DNA from: Granulosicoccus sp965214025
GTDB taxonomy: Bacteria > Pseudomonadota > Gammaproteobacteria > Granulosicoccales > Granulosicoccaceae
Length of the DNA stretch: 64,000 bases
Assembly (NCBI GenBank): GCA_965214025.1
Contig: CBDCAW010000057.1
Span: forward strand, 90,672 to 154,671
Reading direction: 5' to 3'
Shown here: one piece after another, positions 17,092 to 24,981 of the stretch
Layout: each line of letters starts with the position of its first letter
How positions within the stretch are numbered: position 1 is the stretch's first letter
Translations under genes and position numbers: made by a program
Notes under the pieces: model-generated
Databases searched by the model: none
Told to the model about the DNA's origin: nothing
The model's input: only the letters and a program-made list of their open reading frames with translations

Positions 17092-17640
17092 TTACCACAT
17101 CAGGTCGTCGGGTACGCGGTACTCGGCGTATTCATCGTCCTCGACCGTGGCCGTATCTTCACCGGTACTCTCACGCTCGTTGCACAGTACGATCACCGAG
17201 GTATCGCGCTCGGCGATCTTGTCCGCCACCTTGCGCGGTATCAGGTCGTGACGTCCGTCCAGGCCGACGATTGTCAGGCTGCCACGTATCAGGGCGAGTC
17301 GCTGTTCTTCCTGCAACAGGAGAGTTCGCACTGTATTGCCCTGCGTGTAGCGAAACTCGGTATCGCCACGCTCACCCACCCGGTTCAGCGCGACCAGTTC
17401 CCGGATCTGAGCCTGGATCGCGCGTTGCTCCGCCAGCGCATGCTTCTGCCGGTTCAGCTCGCGATCCCGTAGCCGCTTGGCCTCTTCATCGGCACGCACC
17501 CGCGCGGCGGCTTCTTCTTCGACGGCATTGCCACTGCGCTGAAGTTTCTCCTTGTTGTTCTTCGCCTTCTTCGCGCGTACCGCCTGCTTGTGATTGGCCA
17601 GGCCGGACTTGAGAAGCTGATCCTGCAGGCTCTTGGCCAT
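17092..17640 (-). CDS. yaiL: DUF2058 family protein (YaiL)
   Basis: 182 residues starting MAKSLQDQLLKSGL, the invariant DUF2058 opening. A highly charged helical middle (about 20-80, rich in Lys/Glu/Arg) is followed by a globular C-terminal domain. YaiL homologues are described as nucleoprotein- or polynucleotide-associated proteins of unknown mechanism, widespread in gammaproteobacteria. Monocistronic here. Confidence 0.88.
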   Translation of the reverse strand: MAKSLQDQLLKSGLANHKQAVRAKKAKNNKEKLQRSGNAVEEEAAARVRADEEAKRLRDRELNRQKHALAEQRAIQAQIRELVALNRVGERGDTEFRYTQGNTVRTLLLQEEQRLALIRGSLTIVGLDGRHDLIPRKVADKIAERDTSVIVLCNERESTGEDTATVEDDEYAEYRVPDDLMW

Positions 17641-17863
17641 GGTGCGATACCTTGTCGCTCGGGAGGAAGAGGTATCTTAGCGCAGCACACGCGCCGGTCA
17701 CGCATCACTGCAAGCGCGTGGCCAGTGTCGCACCCATCAGCGTGAGCCTTGCAGACCAAGACTTGAGAGGCTCAGAACCCCTGATCAGATGGTATTTATG
17801 ACAATAAGGTGGTATTCCTGTTTACCTGTGCCGCTCGGCACCAACGAAACGTGGAGAGCTACT

Positions 17864-19216
17864 ATGTCTGAAAAACCGGGTATGAGCCTGACCGTCAAGG
17901 TACTGCTGGGTCTGGTGCTGGGTCTGATCACCGGTGTGATCATCAATTTGACACTTGCCGATAACGCCTTTGTCGATACCTGGCTCGTCAACGGCGCCTT
18001 CGCCATGATCGGCGGCATGTTCATCAACGCGTTGAAGATGCTCGTGGTTCCGCTGGTGTTCTTCTCCTTGATCTGCGGCGTCTGCGGTATTGGCGACATC
18101 GCGGCCCTCGGACGCATCGGCACGAAGGCGTTCGGCCTGTACGTGATGACCACCGCCATCGCCATCTCCACCGCCATCCTGCTGGCCCAGGTCGTAGGCC
18201 CCGGCAACGGCTTCGAGATGGAGAACGTGGAAGTGGCCGAAGTGGAGGCCAGCGAGGCCCCACCGATCACCGACGTGTTCATCGATATCATTCCCAGCAA
18301 CCCCATCCAGGCCATGGCCGAGGGTGAGATGCTGAGCATCATCTTCTACGCCATCGTGCTCGGGGTGAGCATCCTGCTGGTCGGCCAGCGCGCCAAGGGG
18401 GTGGTCGCCGGTTCGGAGGTGATGAACGAAATCTTCATGAAGATGGTGAGTCTCGTGATGAGCGTGGCGCATATCGGGGTGTTCTGCCTGATCGCCAAGA
18501 CGTTTGCCGAGCAAGGCATTGGCCTGCTGCTACCCATGGCGAGCTACTTCCTCACCGTGCTCGGCGCCCTGGTCATTCACATGTTCGTGACCATCCTGGC
18601 GATTCTCGCGATCGCCACACGACTCAACCCAATGATGTTCCTGCGCAAGATGCGCAGTGCACAGGCCTTCGCGTTCTCCACGGCCAGCTCCAGTGCAACG
18701 ATTCCGGTCACCCTGCGATCGGTCAGCGAACGGCTCGGCGTGAACAACTCGGTCGCCTCGTTCACGGTACCCCTCGGCGCCACCATCAACATGGACGGCA
18801 CCGCGATCATGCAGGGCGTGGCCACCGTATTCATCGCCAACGTGTACGGCATCGAACTGGGTATTGCCGGCTATGCCACCATCATCGGCATGTCGGTACT
18901 CGCATCGATCGGCACGGCCGGTGTGCCGGGCGTCGGTCTGATCATGCTGGCCATGGTGCTGAACCAGGTAGGCCTGCCGCTGGAGGGCATCGGTATCATC
19001 ATGGGCGTGGATCGCCTGCTCGACATGTGCCGCACGGCCGTCAACATCACGGGTGATGCGATGGTCTCCACGGTCGTTGCCAAGGGCGAGAACAAGCTTG
19101 ATGAAAGCGTGTACAACGACCCGGAAGCCGGCATGTTCGATACCGTGGATCTGCATGATGCAGAAGCGCAGGACCCAGCCATGCCCACGCCGGTAGCCGA
19201 TCCGGCGCGCGCCTGA
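17864..19216 (+). CDS. Dicarboxylate/amino acid:cation symporter (DAACS family)
   Basis: 450 residues, polytopic. It begins MSEKPGMSLTVKVLLGLVLG and carries the family's substrate-binding elements: a Ser-rich re-entrant loop (FSTASSSATIPVT) and GATINMDGTAIMQG in helix 7. Homologues take up glutamate, aspartate or C4-dicarboxylates with Na+ or H+. An acidic insert (ENVEVAEVEASEA) lies between helices 3 and 4. GGAGAG just before the ATG at 17864 sets the start; an upstream in-frame ATG at 17789 is unlikely. Confidence 0.9.
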   Translation: MSEKPGMSLTVKVLLGLVLGLITGVIINLTLADNAFVDTWLVNGAFAMIGGMFINALKMLVVPLVFFSLICGVCGIGDIAALGRIGTKAFGLYVMTTAIAISTAILLAQVVGPGNGFEMENVEVAEVEASEAPPITDVFIDIIPSNPIQAMAEGEMLSIIFYAIVLGVSILLVGQRAKGVVAGSEVMNEIFMKMVSLVMSVAHIGVFCLIAKTFAEQGIGLLLPMASYFLTVLGALVIHMFVTILAILAIATRLNPMMFLRKMRSAQAFAFSTASSSATIPVTLRSVSERLGVNNSVASFTVPLGATINMDGTAIMQGVATVFIANVYGIELGIAGYATIIGMSVLASIGTAGVPGVGLIMLAMVLNQVGLPLEGIGIIMGVDRLLDMCRTAVNITGDAMVSTVVAKGENKLDESVYNDPEAGMFDTVDLHDAEAQDPAMPTPVADPARA

Positions 19217-19380
19217 GACGAGCGTCCAGTGTGCCCTGCGTCAGCCGTTGGCCTGGGCTAGTCTGGAATCACGAAGGTCCGGGTCAGGATGACCCGGACT
19301 GATTGCCACGATCCTCGCAAGCGCCACCCCCGCCCCTGCCTGCGTTCGGTAGAGATGTGCCTGGCTGCAGGAGAGCAAGC

Positions 19381-19884
19381 ATGAAAGGGCACGAGATCAT
19401 CAAGGGTCGCCAATGGCGGATCACCGATCCGGGCATTCCCGAGCCGCTCAGGCAACAGTTGGTGAACGCACTCATGGCCGCTCGTCGGGGCGTGGCGGCA
19501 GCGAATCGTTCCGGATCGGCCGAGGCACTGGCGCGTGCGCGCCGGGGTGTCCAGTTTGCCAAGGTGGCATTGGGAGAGCGCGGACCGATCTGGTGGGAAT
19601 CCATGAGCGAAAAGGATCTGTTGACGCGCGCGGAGGCCACGTTGTTCAGCCTGCTGAGCCAGCGGGCGGAAAACGCCACGCTCTGTCCCTCTGAGGTGTC
19701 TCGGGCCATCGGAGGTGAAGACTGGCGCGTGACCCATCCGTTGGTCGTCAGTCAGATATGGGGTTTGGCCGACCAGCAGCTGGTGCAGGTGATGCAAGGC
19801 GGCCATGTGGTGAGCCGTGGCGTGAAGGGTCCGTTCAGAGTCGGTTGCGGCCCGCGGTTCGACGCCTGGTCTCGAGATCGCTGA
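19381..19884 (+). CDS. DUF3253 domain protein
   Basis: 167 residues from the ATG at 19381, preceded by CAGGAGAG. The C-terminal half (AEATLFSLLSQRAENATLCPSEVSRAIGG.DWR, then an RG....G-type wing) fits DUF3253, a predicted winged-helix domain. The N-terminal half is basic and helical. A DNA- or RNA-binding role is inferred from the fold. It precedes arsR by only 41 bp on the same strand, but the arsR operator separates them. Confidence 0.65.
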   Translation: MKGHEIIKGRQWRITDPGIPEPLRQQLVNALMAARRGVAAANRSGSAEALARARRGVQFAKVALGERGPIWWESMSEKDLLTRAEATLFSLLSQRAENATLCPSEVSRAIGGEDWRVTHPLVVSQIWGLADQQLVQVMQGGHVVSRGVKGPFRVGCGPRFDAWSRDR

Positions 19885-19905
19885 TACGGCTTGCCTCAGG
19901 CATAG

Positions 19906-19925
19906 ATATCGACTAATCTCGATAT
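19906..19925. promoter_or_regulatory. Probable ArsR operator
   Basis: Inverted repeat ATATCGA (19906-19912), 6-nt spacer, TCGATAT (19919-19925). The right arm ends at the base before the arsR ATG at 19926, so bound ArsR would cover the start region and there is no room for a Shine-Dalgarno site. Autorepression of arsRBH and a leaderless or near-leaderless arsR transcript are inferred. Confidence 0.7.
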
Positions 19926-20258
19926 ATGGATAAATCAGACTGCCTGAAGGTATTCTCGGCGCTGAGTCAGGCAACTCGCCTGGACGTCTTCCGCCTTCTG
20001 ATCAAGGCAGGTGCTGATGGTCTGCCGGCCGGTGAGATCAACGAACGGCTCGGTGTGCGTCAGAACACCATGTCAACCAACCTGTCAATACTGCTGCAGG
20101 CGGGTCTGGTGAAGAACCGGCGCGAAGGGCGTAGCGTTCGCTATGTCGCCGATATGTCCGCCGTGCGTGGGTTGCTCGCCTTTCTGATGGAAGATTGCTG
20201 CGGAGGGCATCCAGAGCTGTGCCAGCCGCTCATCGAGCAGATCGCCTGCAGTGGCTGA
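19926..20258 (+). CDS. arsR: ArsR family arsenic-responsive repressor
   Basis: 110-residue winged-helix protein (FSALSQATRLDVFRLLIKAG; recognition helix near NTMSTNLSILLQAGLV). The classical ELCVCDL motif in the DNA-binding helix is absent. Instead a C-terminal cluster DCCGGHPELC (Cys 91, 92, 99) is present, as in the ArsR branch that binds As(III) through C-terminal cysteines (known from Acidithiobacillus). It overlaps arsB by 8 bp and is preceded directly by its probable operator. Confidence 0.9.
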   Translation: MDKSDCLKVFSALSQATRLDVFRLLIKAGADGLPAGEINERLGVRQNTMSTNLSILLQAGLVKNRREGRSVRYVADMSAVRGLLAFLMEDCCGGHPELCQPLIEQIACSG

Positions 20259-21558
20259 TGCATCCGTGACGCTTGCTGCCATACTGATCTTCCTGGGCAC
20301 GCTGACGTTGGTCATCTGGCAACCGCGTGGGCTCGGCATCGGCTGGAGCGCCGGTGCCGGGGCGCTGATCGCGCTGGCTGCCGGAGTGGTCGTGCCGGGC
20401 GATGTGGTCGTCGTCTGGGGTATCGTCTGGAACGCGACCTTCACCTTCATCGCGATCATCCTGATCAGCCTGGTGCTCGACGAGGCAGGTACCTTCGAAT
20501 GGGCGGCATTGCACATGGCGCGTGCCGGCGGCGGGAGTGGGCCAAGGCTGCTGGTGCTCGTGATGTTGCTCGGCGCCCTGGTAGCCGCGGTGTTTGCCAA
20601 CGACGGCGCCGCGTTGATTCTCACGCCGATCGTCTTCGAGATCCTGCTGGCCCTCGGCTTCTCGACCGGCGCCACGCTGGCGTTCGTCATGGCGGCAGGC
20701 TTCATTGCAGATACAGCAAGCCTGCCACTGGTGGTCTCCAACCTGGTGAACATCGTCTCGGCGGACTTCTTCGGGCTGGGTTTCAGCGAGTATGCGGCGG
20801 TCATGGCGCCGGTCTATGTCGTGTCGGTGCTGGCATCGATCCTGATGGTGCGCTGGTATTTCAGAGCCGACATACCACCGCGTTTCGACGCAACCGAGTT
20901 GCGTCTACCAGCCATGGCCATTCGGGACAGGTCTGTATTCATGGCAGGCTGGTGGGTGCTGGCCCTGCTGCTGGTCGGCCTGTTCGCCGCTGATGCATCG
21001 GGCATACCCGTTAGTGCGATCGCCGCACCAGGGGCACTGATTCTGTTGGTGATCGCACGCCGGGGCCGGGTCGTGGACATCGGCAAGGTAGCTCGCGGTG
21101 CACCCTGGAACGTCGTCGTCTTCTCGCTGGGCATGTACCTCGTGGTGTACGGCTTGCGTAACGCAGGGCTCACCGATTACCTGGCAAGCCTGCTCGACTC
21201 GTTGGCCATGCAGTCCCTATGGGTAGCCACCGTGGGCACGGGCTTCCTCGCCGCCGGTCTGTCGTCGGTCATGAACAACATGCCCACGGTTCTGGTCGTG
21301 GCGCTGTCGATCGACGCCAGTGACGTATCGGGCCTGGCGCGCACGGCAATGATCTACGCGAATGTGGTCGGCAGCGATCTGGGGCCGAAGATCACCCCCA
21401 TCGGCAGTCTGGCCACCCTGCTGTGGCTGCATGTGCTGTCGCGAAAGGGCCTGACCATCAGCTGGGCGCAGTACTTCCGGATCGGAATCGTGCTGACCGT
21501 TCCTGTGCTTTTCATCACCCTGAGCGCTTTGGCTGGTTGGCTGGCGATCATCGGATAA
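20251..21558 (+). CDS. arsB: Arsenite efflux permease (ArsB/NhaD superfamily)
   Basis: 435 residues with about 12 membrane segments. Family signatures are AAVFANDGAALILTPIV in the first half and MNNMPTVLVVALSI plus GSDLGPKITPIGSLATLLWL in the second. It expels arsenite from the cytoplasm. GTG start inside the arsR end. Neither an ArsA ATPase nor an ArsC arsenate reductase gene is in this operon, so it should work as a secondary pump and deal with arsenite directly. Confidence 0.92.
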   Translation: MADASVTLAAILIFLGTLTLVIWQPRGLGIGWSAGAGALIALAAGVVVPGDVVVVWGIVWNATFTFIAIILISLVLDEAGTFEWAALHMARAGGGSGPRLLVLVMLLGALVAAVFANDGAALILTPIVFEILLALGFSTGATLAFVMAAGFIADTASLPLVVSNLVNIVSADFFGLGFSEYAAVMAPVYVVSVLASILMVRWYFRADIPPRFDATELRLPAMAIRDRSVFMAGWWVLALLLVGLFAADASGIPVSAIAAPGALILLVIARRGRVVDIGKVARGAPWNVVVFSLGMYLVVYGLRNAGLTDYLASLLDSLAMQSLWVATVGTGFLAAGLSSVMNNMPTVLVVALSIDASDVSGLARTAMIYANVVGSDLGPKITPIGSLATLLWLHVLSRKGLTISWAQYFRIGIVLTVPVLFITLSALAGWLAIIG

Positions 21559-21560
21559 CC

Positions 21561-22304
21561 ATGACCCCTGAAACTCCCAATATCGATGACGAACATTTTC
21601 GCGCTATCGAGCCCGATACGCTGTGGCCGGCTGGACGCAGCCCGGCTGGACGCAGCCCGGCCGAACGCTACGGCCATCCGCCGCGAATCCTGCTGCTGCA
21701 CGGCTCCCTGCGAGAGCGCAGCTACTCACGCCTGATGGCGGAAGAGGCGGCCCGCGTGCTCCGCCGGTTCGGTGCCGACACCCGTCACTTCGACCCGGCA
21801 GGCCTGCCATTGCCGGATAGCACGGACGCCGATGACCCGAAGGTCGCCGAGCTGCGCGATCTGGTCACCTGGTGCGAAGGCATGGTGTGGTGCTCGCCGG
21901 AGCGCCATGGCGCGATGACGGGGGTCATGAAGGCCCAGATCGACTGGATTCCGCTGTCACTCGGCGGAGTGCGCCCCACGCAGGGCAAGACGCTGGCGCT
22001 CATGCAGGTGTGTGGAGGTAGTCAGAGCTTCAACACGGTCAACCAGCTGCGCATTCTCGGCCGCTGGATGCGTCTGCTCACCATTCCCAATCAATCGTCC
22101 ACACCGAAGGCCTTCCACGAGTTCGATGAAGCGGGGCGCATGATTCCATCGCCCTTCTACGATCGGATGGTTGATGTGATGGAAGAGCTGATGCGCTTCA
22201 CACTGCTTACGCGGGGGATCAAGGAAAACCTGCTGGACCGGTATTCGGAACGCAAGGAAGATCACGCCAAGTTGTCGGCCAGAGTGAATCAGAGGCGGCT
22301 GTAG
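21561..22304 (+). CDS. arsH: ArsH NADPH-dependent flavoprotein
   Basis: 247 residues, NADPH:FMN oxidoreductase of the ArsH type that oxidises trivalent methyl- and aryl-arsenicals. LHGSLRERSYSRLMAEEAARVL binds FMN phosphate; WCSPERHGAMTGVMKAQIDWIPL and GGSQSFNTVNQLR are diagnostic. It starts 2 bp after arsB, completing arsRBH. Near the N terminus a 15-nt duplication encodes PAGRSPAGRSPA, absent from the conserved core and probably harmless. Confidence 0.93.
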   Translation: MTPETPNIDDEHFRAIEPDTLWPAGRSPAGRSPAERYGHPPRILLLHGSLRERSYSRLMAEEAARVLRRFGADTRHFDPAGLPLPDSTDADDPKVAELRDLVTWCEGMVWCSPERHGAMTGVMKAQIDWIPLSLGGVRPTQGKTLALMQVCGGSQSFNTVNQLRILGRWMRLLTIPNQSSTPKAFHEFDEAGRMIPSPFYDRMVDVMEELMRFTLLTRGIKENLLDRYSERKEDHAKLSARVNQRRL

Positions 22305-22424
22305 GCGCGGCTGGCCCTGTCTTCCTTGACTGGCTGCGTCGTCAGATCTAGGGTAGTTGAACCATGCATGTCTGACCCCGCCGAACTGAATCAGCTGAGT
22401 CATCACCCTGCGGGAGGGGTCTGA

Positions 22425-23831
22425 ATGTTCGACTGGTTGCTGTTCGATACAAGCCTGCTCCGCACCCCGGAGGTCATTTTCAGGCTGGTGCTGCAGGCGA
22501 TACTGTTCTGCCTCTCGGCATTCTTCTCCATGTCGGAAACGGCATTGTTCTCGTTGTCCGAATTGCACCTGCAGCGTTTGCGGAATGAGCAGCACCCACG
22601 GTCAGATACACTTCACAAGCTGCTCGACTACCCCCGCGAGCTGATCGTGTCCATCCTGTGCGGTAACGAGCTTGTCAACATCGCCGCGACCGTCAACCTC
22701 GCAGGTGTGCTGTTGATCCTGTACGGCAACCCCGAGCAGGCCGGGTTGATCAATATCCTCTTCATGTTTCCGTTGCTGCTGATCTTCGGCGAAATCACGC
22801 CGAAGACCATTGCCGTGACGAATACCTACAAGGTTGCCGCGAATGTGGTCGCGGCCCCGATCGGCTTGTGGGTGCGGCTGGTGAAGCCCGTGCGCACCGT
22901 GGTGATGGGTGCCGCCAACGTCCTGACCACACTGATCATCGGCTCACAGGTAAGGCAGTCGAGCCTGCTCGGTGCCGACGAGATCAAGACCCTGCTGGAC
23001 GAGGTCACGGACCACGGCGATCTCGGTGCCACGGAGCGCATCATCATCGACAACCTGCTCGACTCGAAGGATTTCGAGATCAGTACGATCATGGTGCCGA
23101 GGCCGCGCGTCATCTTTCTCGACGCCAACCAGCCGTTGGCGGAGCTGATCGACTTGATGCGGCTACACAAGCGGGCACGCTACCCGGTCTACCGAGGGCA
23201 TCCCGACGATATCGTCGGCATCCTGCGCACCATCGACGTCGCGTCTCTGCTCCATTCAGGCGCTGATCTATCGGCGGAGTCGGTCGATTCCGTCCTTGAC
23301 CCGGTCGTCGCGGTACCGTCCACCCGGACCATTCACGACATGCTCGACTTCTTTCGCCGCGAGAACACGACAACGGCGCTGGTGTTCAATGAATGGGGCA
23401 GCGTGGACGGTCTCGTCACGCTCAGGCAGGTGCTGCGCTTCTTCATCGGCATTCTCAACGAAGACTCCGAGGAAGATCATTCCTTCGAGGAACTCGACGA
23501 GGGCCGCTTCATCGTGTCCGGGCAGATGCACATCGAGCACGTCAACGATCTGCTGAACTGCCATCTCGGTTCACCTCGGATGACGACCATCGGCGGTCTG
23601 GTGTTTCAGGCACTGGATCGATTGCCGGGCCTGGGTGACGAGGTCGAGCTGCCCGGTGTGCGTGCCAGGGTCGTGAAGATGAACCGGCATCGAATCGACC
23701 GTGTGGAGATTTCCTCGGGAGCAGGTCTGGTAGTCGGCGAAGGCGATGCTGACGCGTCGGCATCCGGCGGCCTGATTGCCGGTGCCGGGCCTGCCGATGC
23801 AAGGCACGGGGGCCGGGAGAAGCTTTCGTGA
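22425..23831 (+). CDS. CNNM/CorC (HlyC) family membrane protein with CBS pair
   Basis: 468 residues. N-terminal DUF21 membrane domain with about four segments (residues 15-180; FFSMSETALFSLSELHLQRL), a CBS pair (about 205-340; TIMVPRPRVIFLDANQPL, DIVGILRTIDV) and a C-terminal CorC/HlyC transporter-associated domain (about 360-440). Relatives move or sense Mg2+/Co2+. A Gly/Ala-rich tail follows. It overlaps the next, homologous gene by 4 bp. Confidence 0.88.
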   Translation: MFDWLLFDTSLLRTPEVIFRLVLQAILFCLSAFFSMSETALFSLSELHLQRLRNEQHPRSDTLHKLLDYPRELIVSILCGNELVNIAATVNLAGVLLILYGNPEQAGLINILFMFPLLLIFGEITPKTIAVTNTYKVAANVVAAPIGLWVRLVKPVRTVVMGAANVLTTLIIGSQVRQSSLLGADEIKTLLDEVTDHGDLGATERIIIDNLLDSKDFEISTIMVPRPRVIFLDANQPLAELIDLMRLHKRARYPVYRGHPDDIVGILRTIDVASLLHSGADLSAESVDSVLDPVVAVPSTRTIHDMLDFFRRENTTTALVFNEWGSVDGLVTLRQVLRFFIGILNEDSEEDHSFEELDEGRFIVSGQMHIEHVNDLLNCHLGSPRMTTIGGLVFQALDRLPGLGDEVELPGVRARVVKMNRHRIDRVEISSGAGLVVGEGDADASASGGLIAGAGPADARHGGREKLS

Positions 23832-24859
23832 GCATCTATGTCGCCATCCCGCTCATGCTGTTACTGCTGCTGTTGAAGGGGCTCTTCTCCGGTTCGGAGA
23901 TCGCCCTGGTCAACGCCGACAAGATCCGTCTCAAACGCATGGCGAAGGCCGGACACAAGGGCGCCCGGCGGGTGCTCACCGCCTTCGAGCGGCCGGACGA
24001 GCTGCTGAGCAACACCCTTATCGGCACCAACCTCTCCACCATCGCACTGACCACCATCGGTACCTTGCAGATGGTGCACCTGCTGGGTGCGGATGGCGAC
24101 TTCTGGGCGTTCGTGTTGTTCACGCCCATCTTCCTGATACTCGGCGAAATCGTGCCGAAGAGTGTCTTCCAGAACAAGGCGGATCTGCTCGTACCGATAC
24201 TGATCTACCCGTTGCTGGCGGTGTCGAAGGTCTTGTGGCCGGTGATCTTCGTGTTTTCCCGTATCGCCCGCCTGGCAGCGCGGCTGGCCGGTAGTCACGA
24301 GGACCGTGGCCTGTTCATGTCTCGCGAACAGCTGAGCGAAGTGGTGAGGCTCGCCGAGACCAGCGGTTCACTGGGTTCTCTCAACCAGGGCCAGTTGGGG
24401 CGGGTGTTGAGCTTCTGTGATACGCAGGTGTCGCAGGTGATGATTCCGATCGCCGATGTCGTGTGTTTCGAAAAGCAGACATCGACTCGCGAGGTAGTCC
24501 GGCAATCCCTGGCAACGCGTCACTACCGCTTTCCCGTCTACGAAGGTAGCCGCGCTGAGGTCATCGGCCTGGTGGTCATGCCCAACTGGGAACTGCTGCT
24601 TCCGGATATCTGTGAAAGACCTCTCGAACAACTGATCACGCCGGCGCTTTACGTGACCGAGCGGCAATCGCTCGATGAGATGCTGCCACTGATTCGGGGC
24701 CGTCAGGACAGGATGGCCGTGGTCGTCGATGATGCCAATACCACAGTGGGTATCGTCAGTTTCGAGGACATGCTGTCGATCGCCCTCGGTGACATCGATA
24801 TCGGCCGGAACTCGGTCGACCGACTGGCACCGGGCAGCAGCGAGGTTTCCAGGGCCTGA
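23828..24859 (+). CDS. CNNM/CorC family membrane protein, second copy
   Basis: 343 residues. The same DUF21 domain (GLFSGSEIALVNADKIRLKRMAKAGHKGARRVL) and a CBS pair (VMIPIADVVCFEKQTS, later DRMAVVVDDANTTVGIVSFEDML). The CorC_HlyC C-terminal domain is missing, so it is shorter than its partner. The ATGA overlap with the upstream gene suggests a coupled pair, possibly a heterodimer (inference). Confidence 0.88.
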   Translation: MSIYVAIPLMLLLLLLKGLFSGSEIALVNADKIRLKRMAKAGHKGARRVLTAFERPDELLSNTLIGTNLSTIALTTIGTLQMVHLLGADGDFWAFVLFTPIFLILGEIVPKSVFQNKADLLVPILIYPLLAVSKVLWPVIFVFSRIARLAARLAGSHEDRGLFMSREQLSEVVRLAETSGSLGSLNQGQLGRVLSFCDTQVSQVMIPIADVVCFEKQTSTREVVRQSLATRHYRFPVYEGSRAEVIGLVVMPNWELLLPDICERPLEQLITPALYVTERQSLDEMLPLIRGRQDRMAVVVDDANTTVGIVSFEDMLSIALGDIDIGRNSVDRLAPGSSEVSRA

Positions 24860-24981
24860 TGCCCTGCAGGCGGCAATACGAACCGTACTCACCGATCGTC
24901 GTCACCTCGTGTGCGAGCTACCAACCCGTCCCGTTCGGCCTTTGAGCGCCGTGTCGTGCCTACCCTTGTTATGATCGGAAC

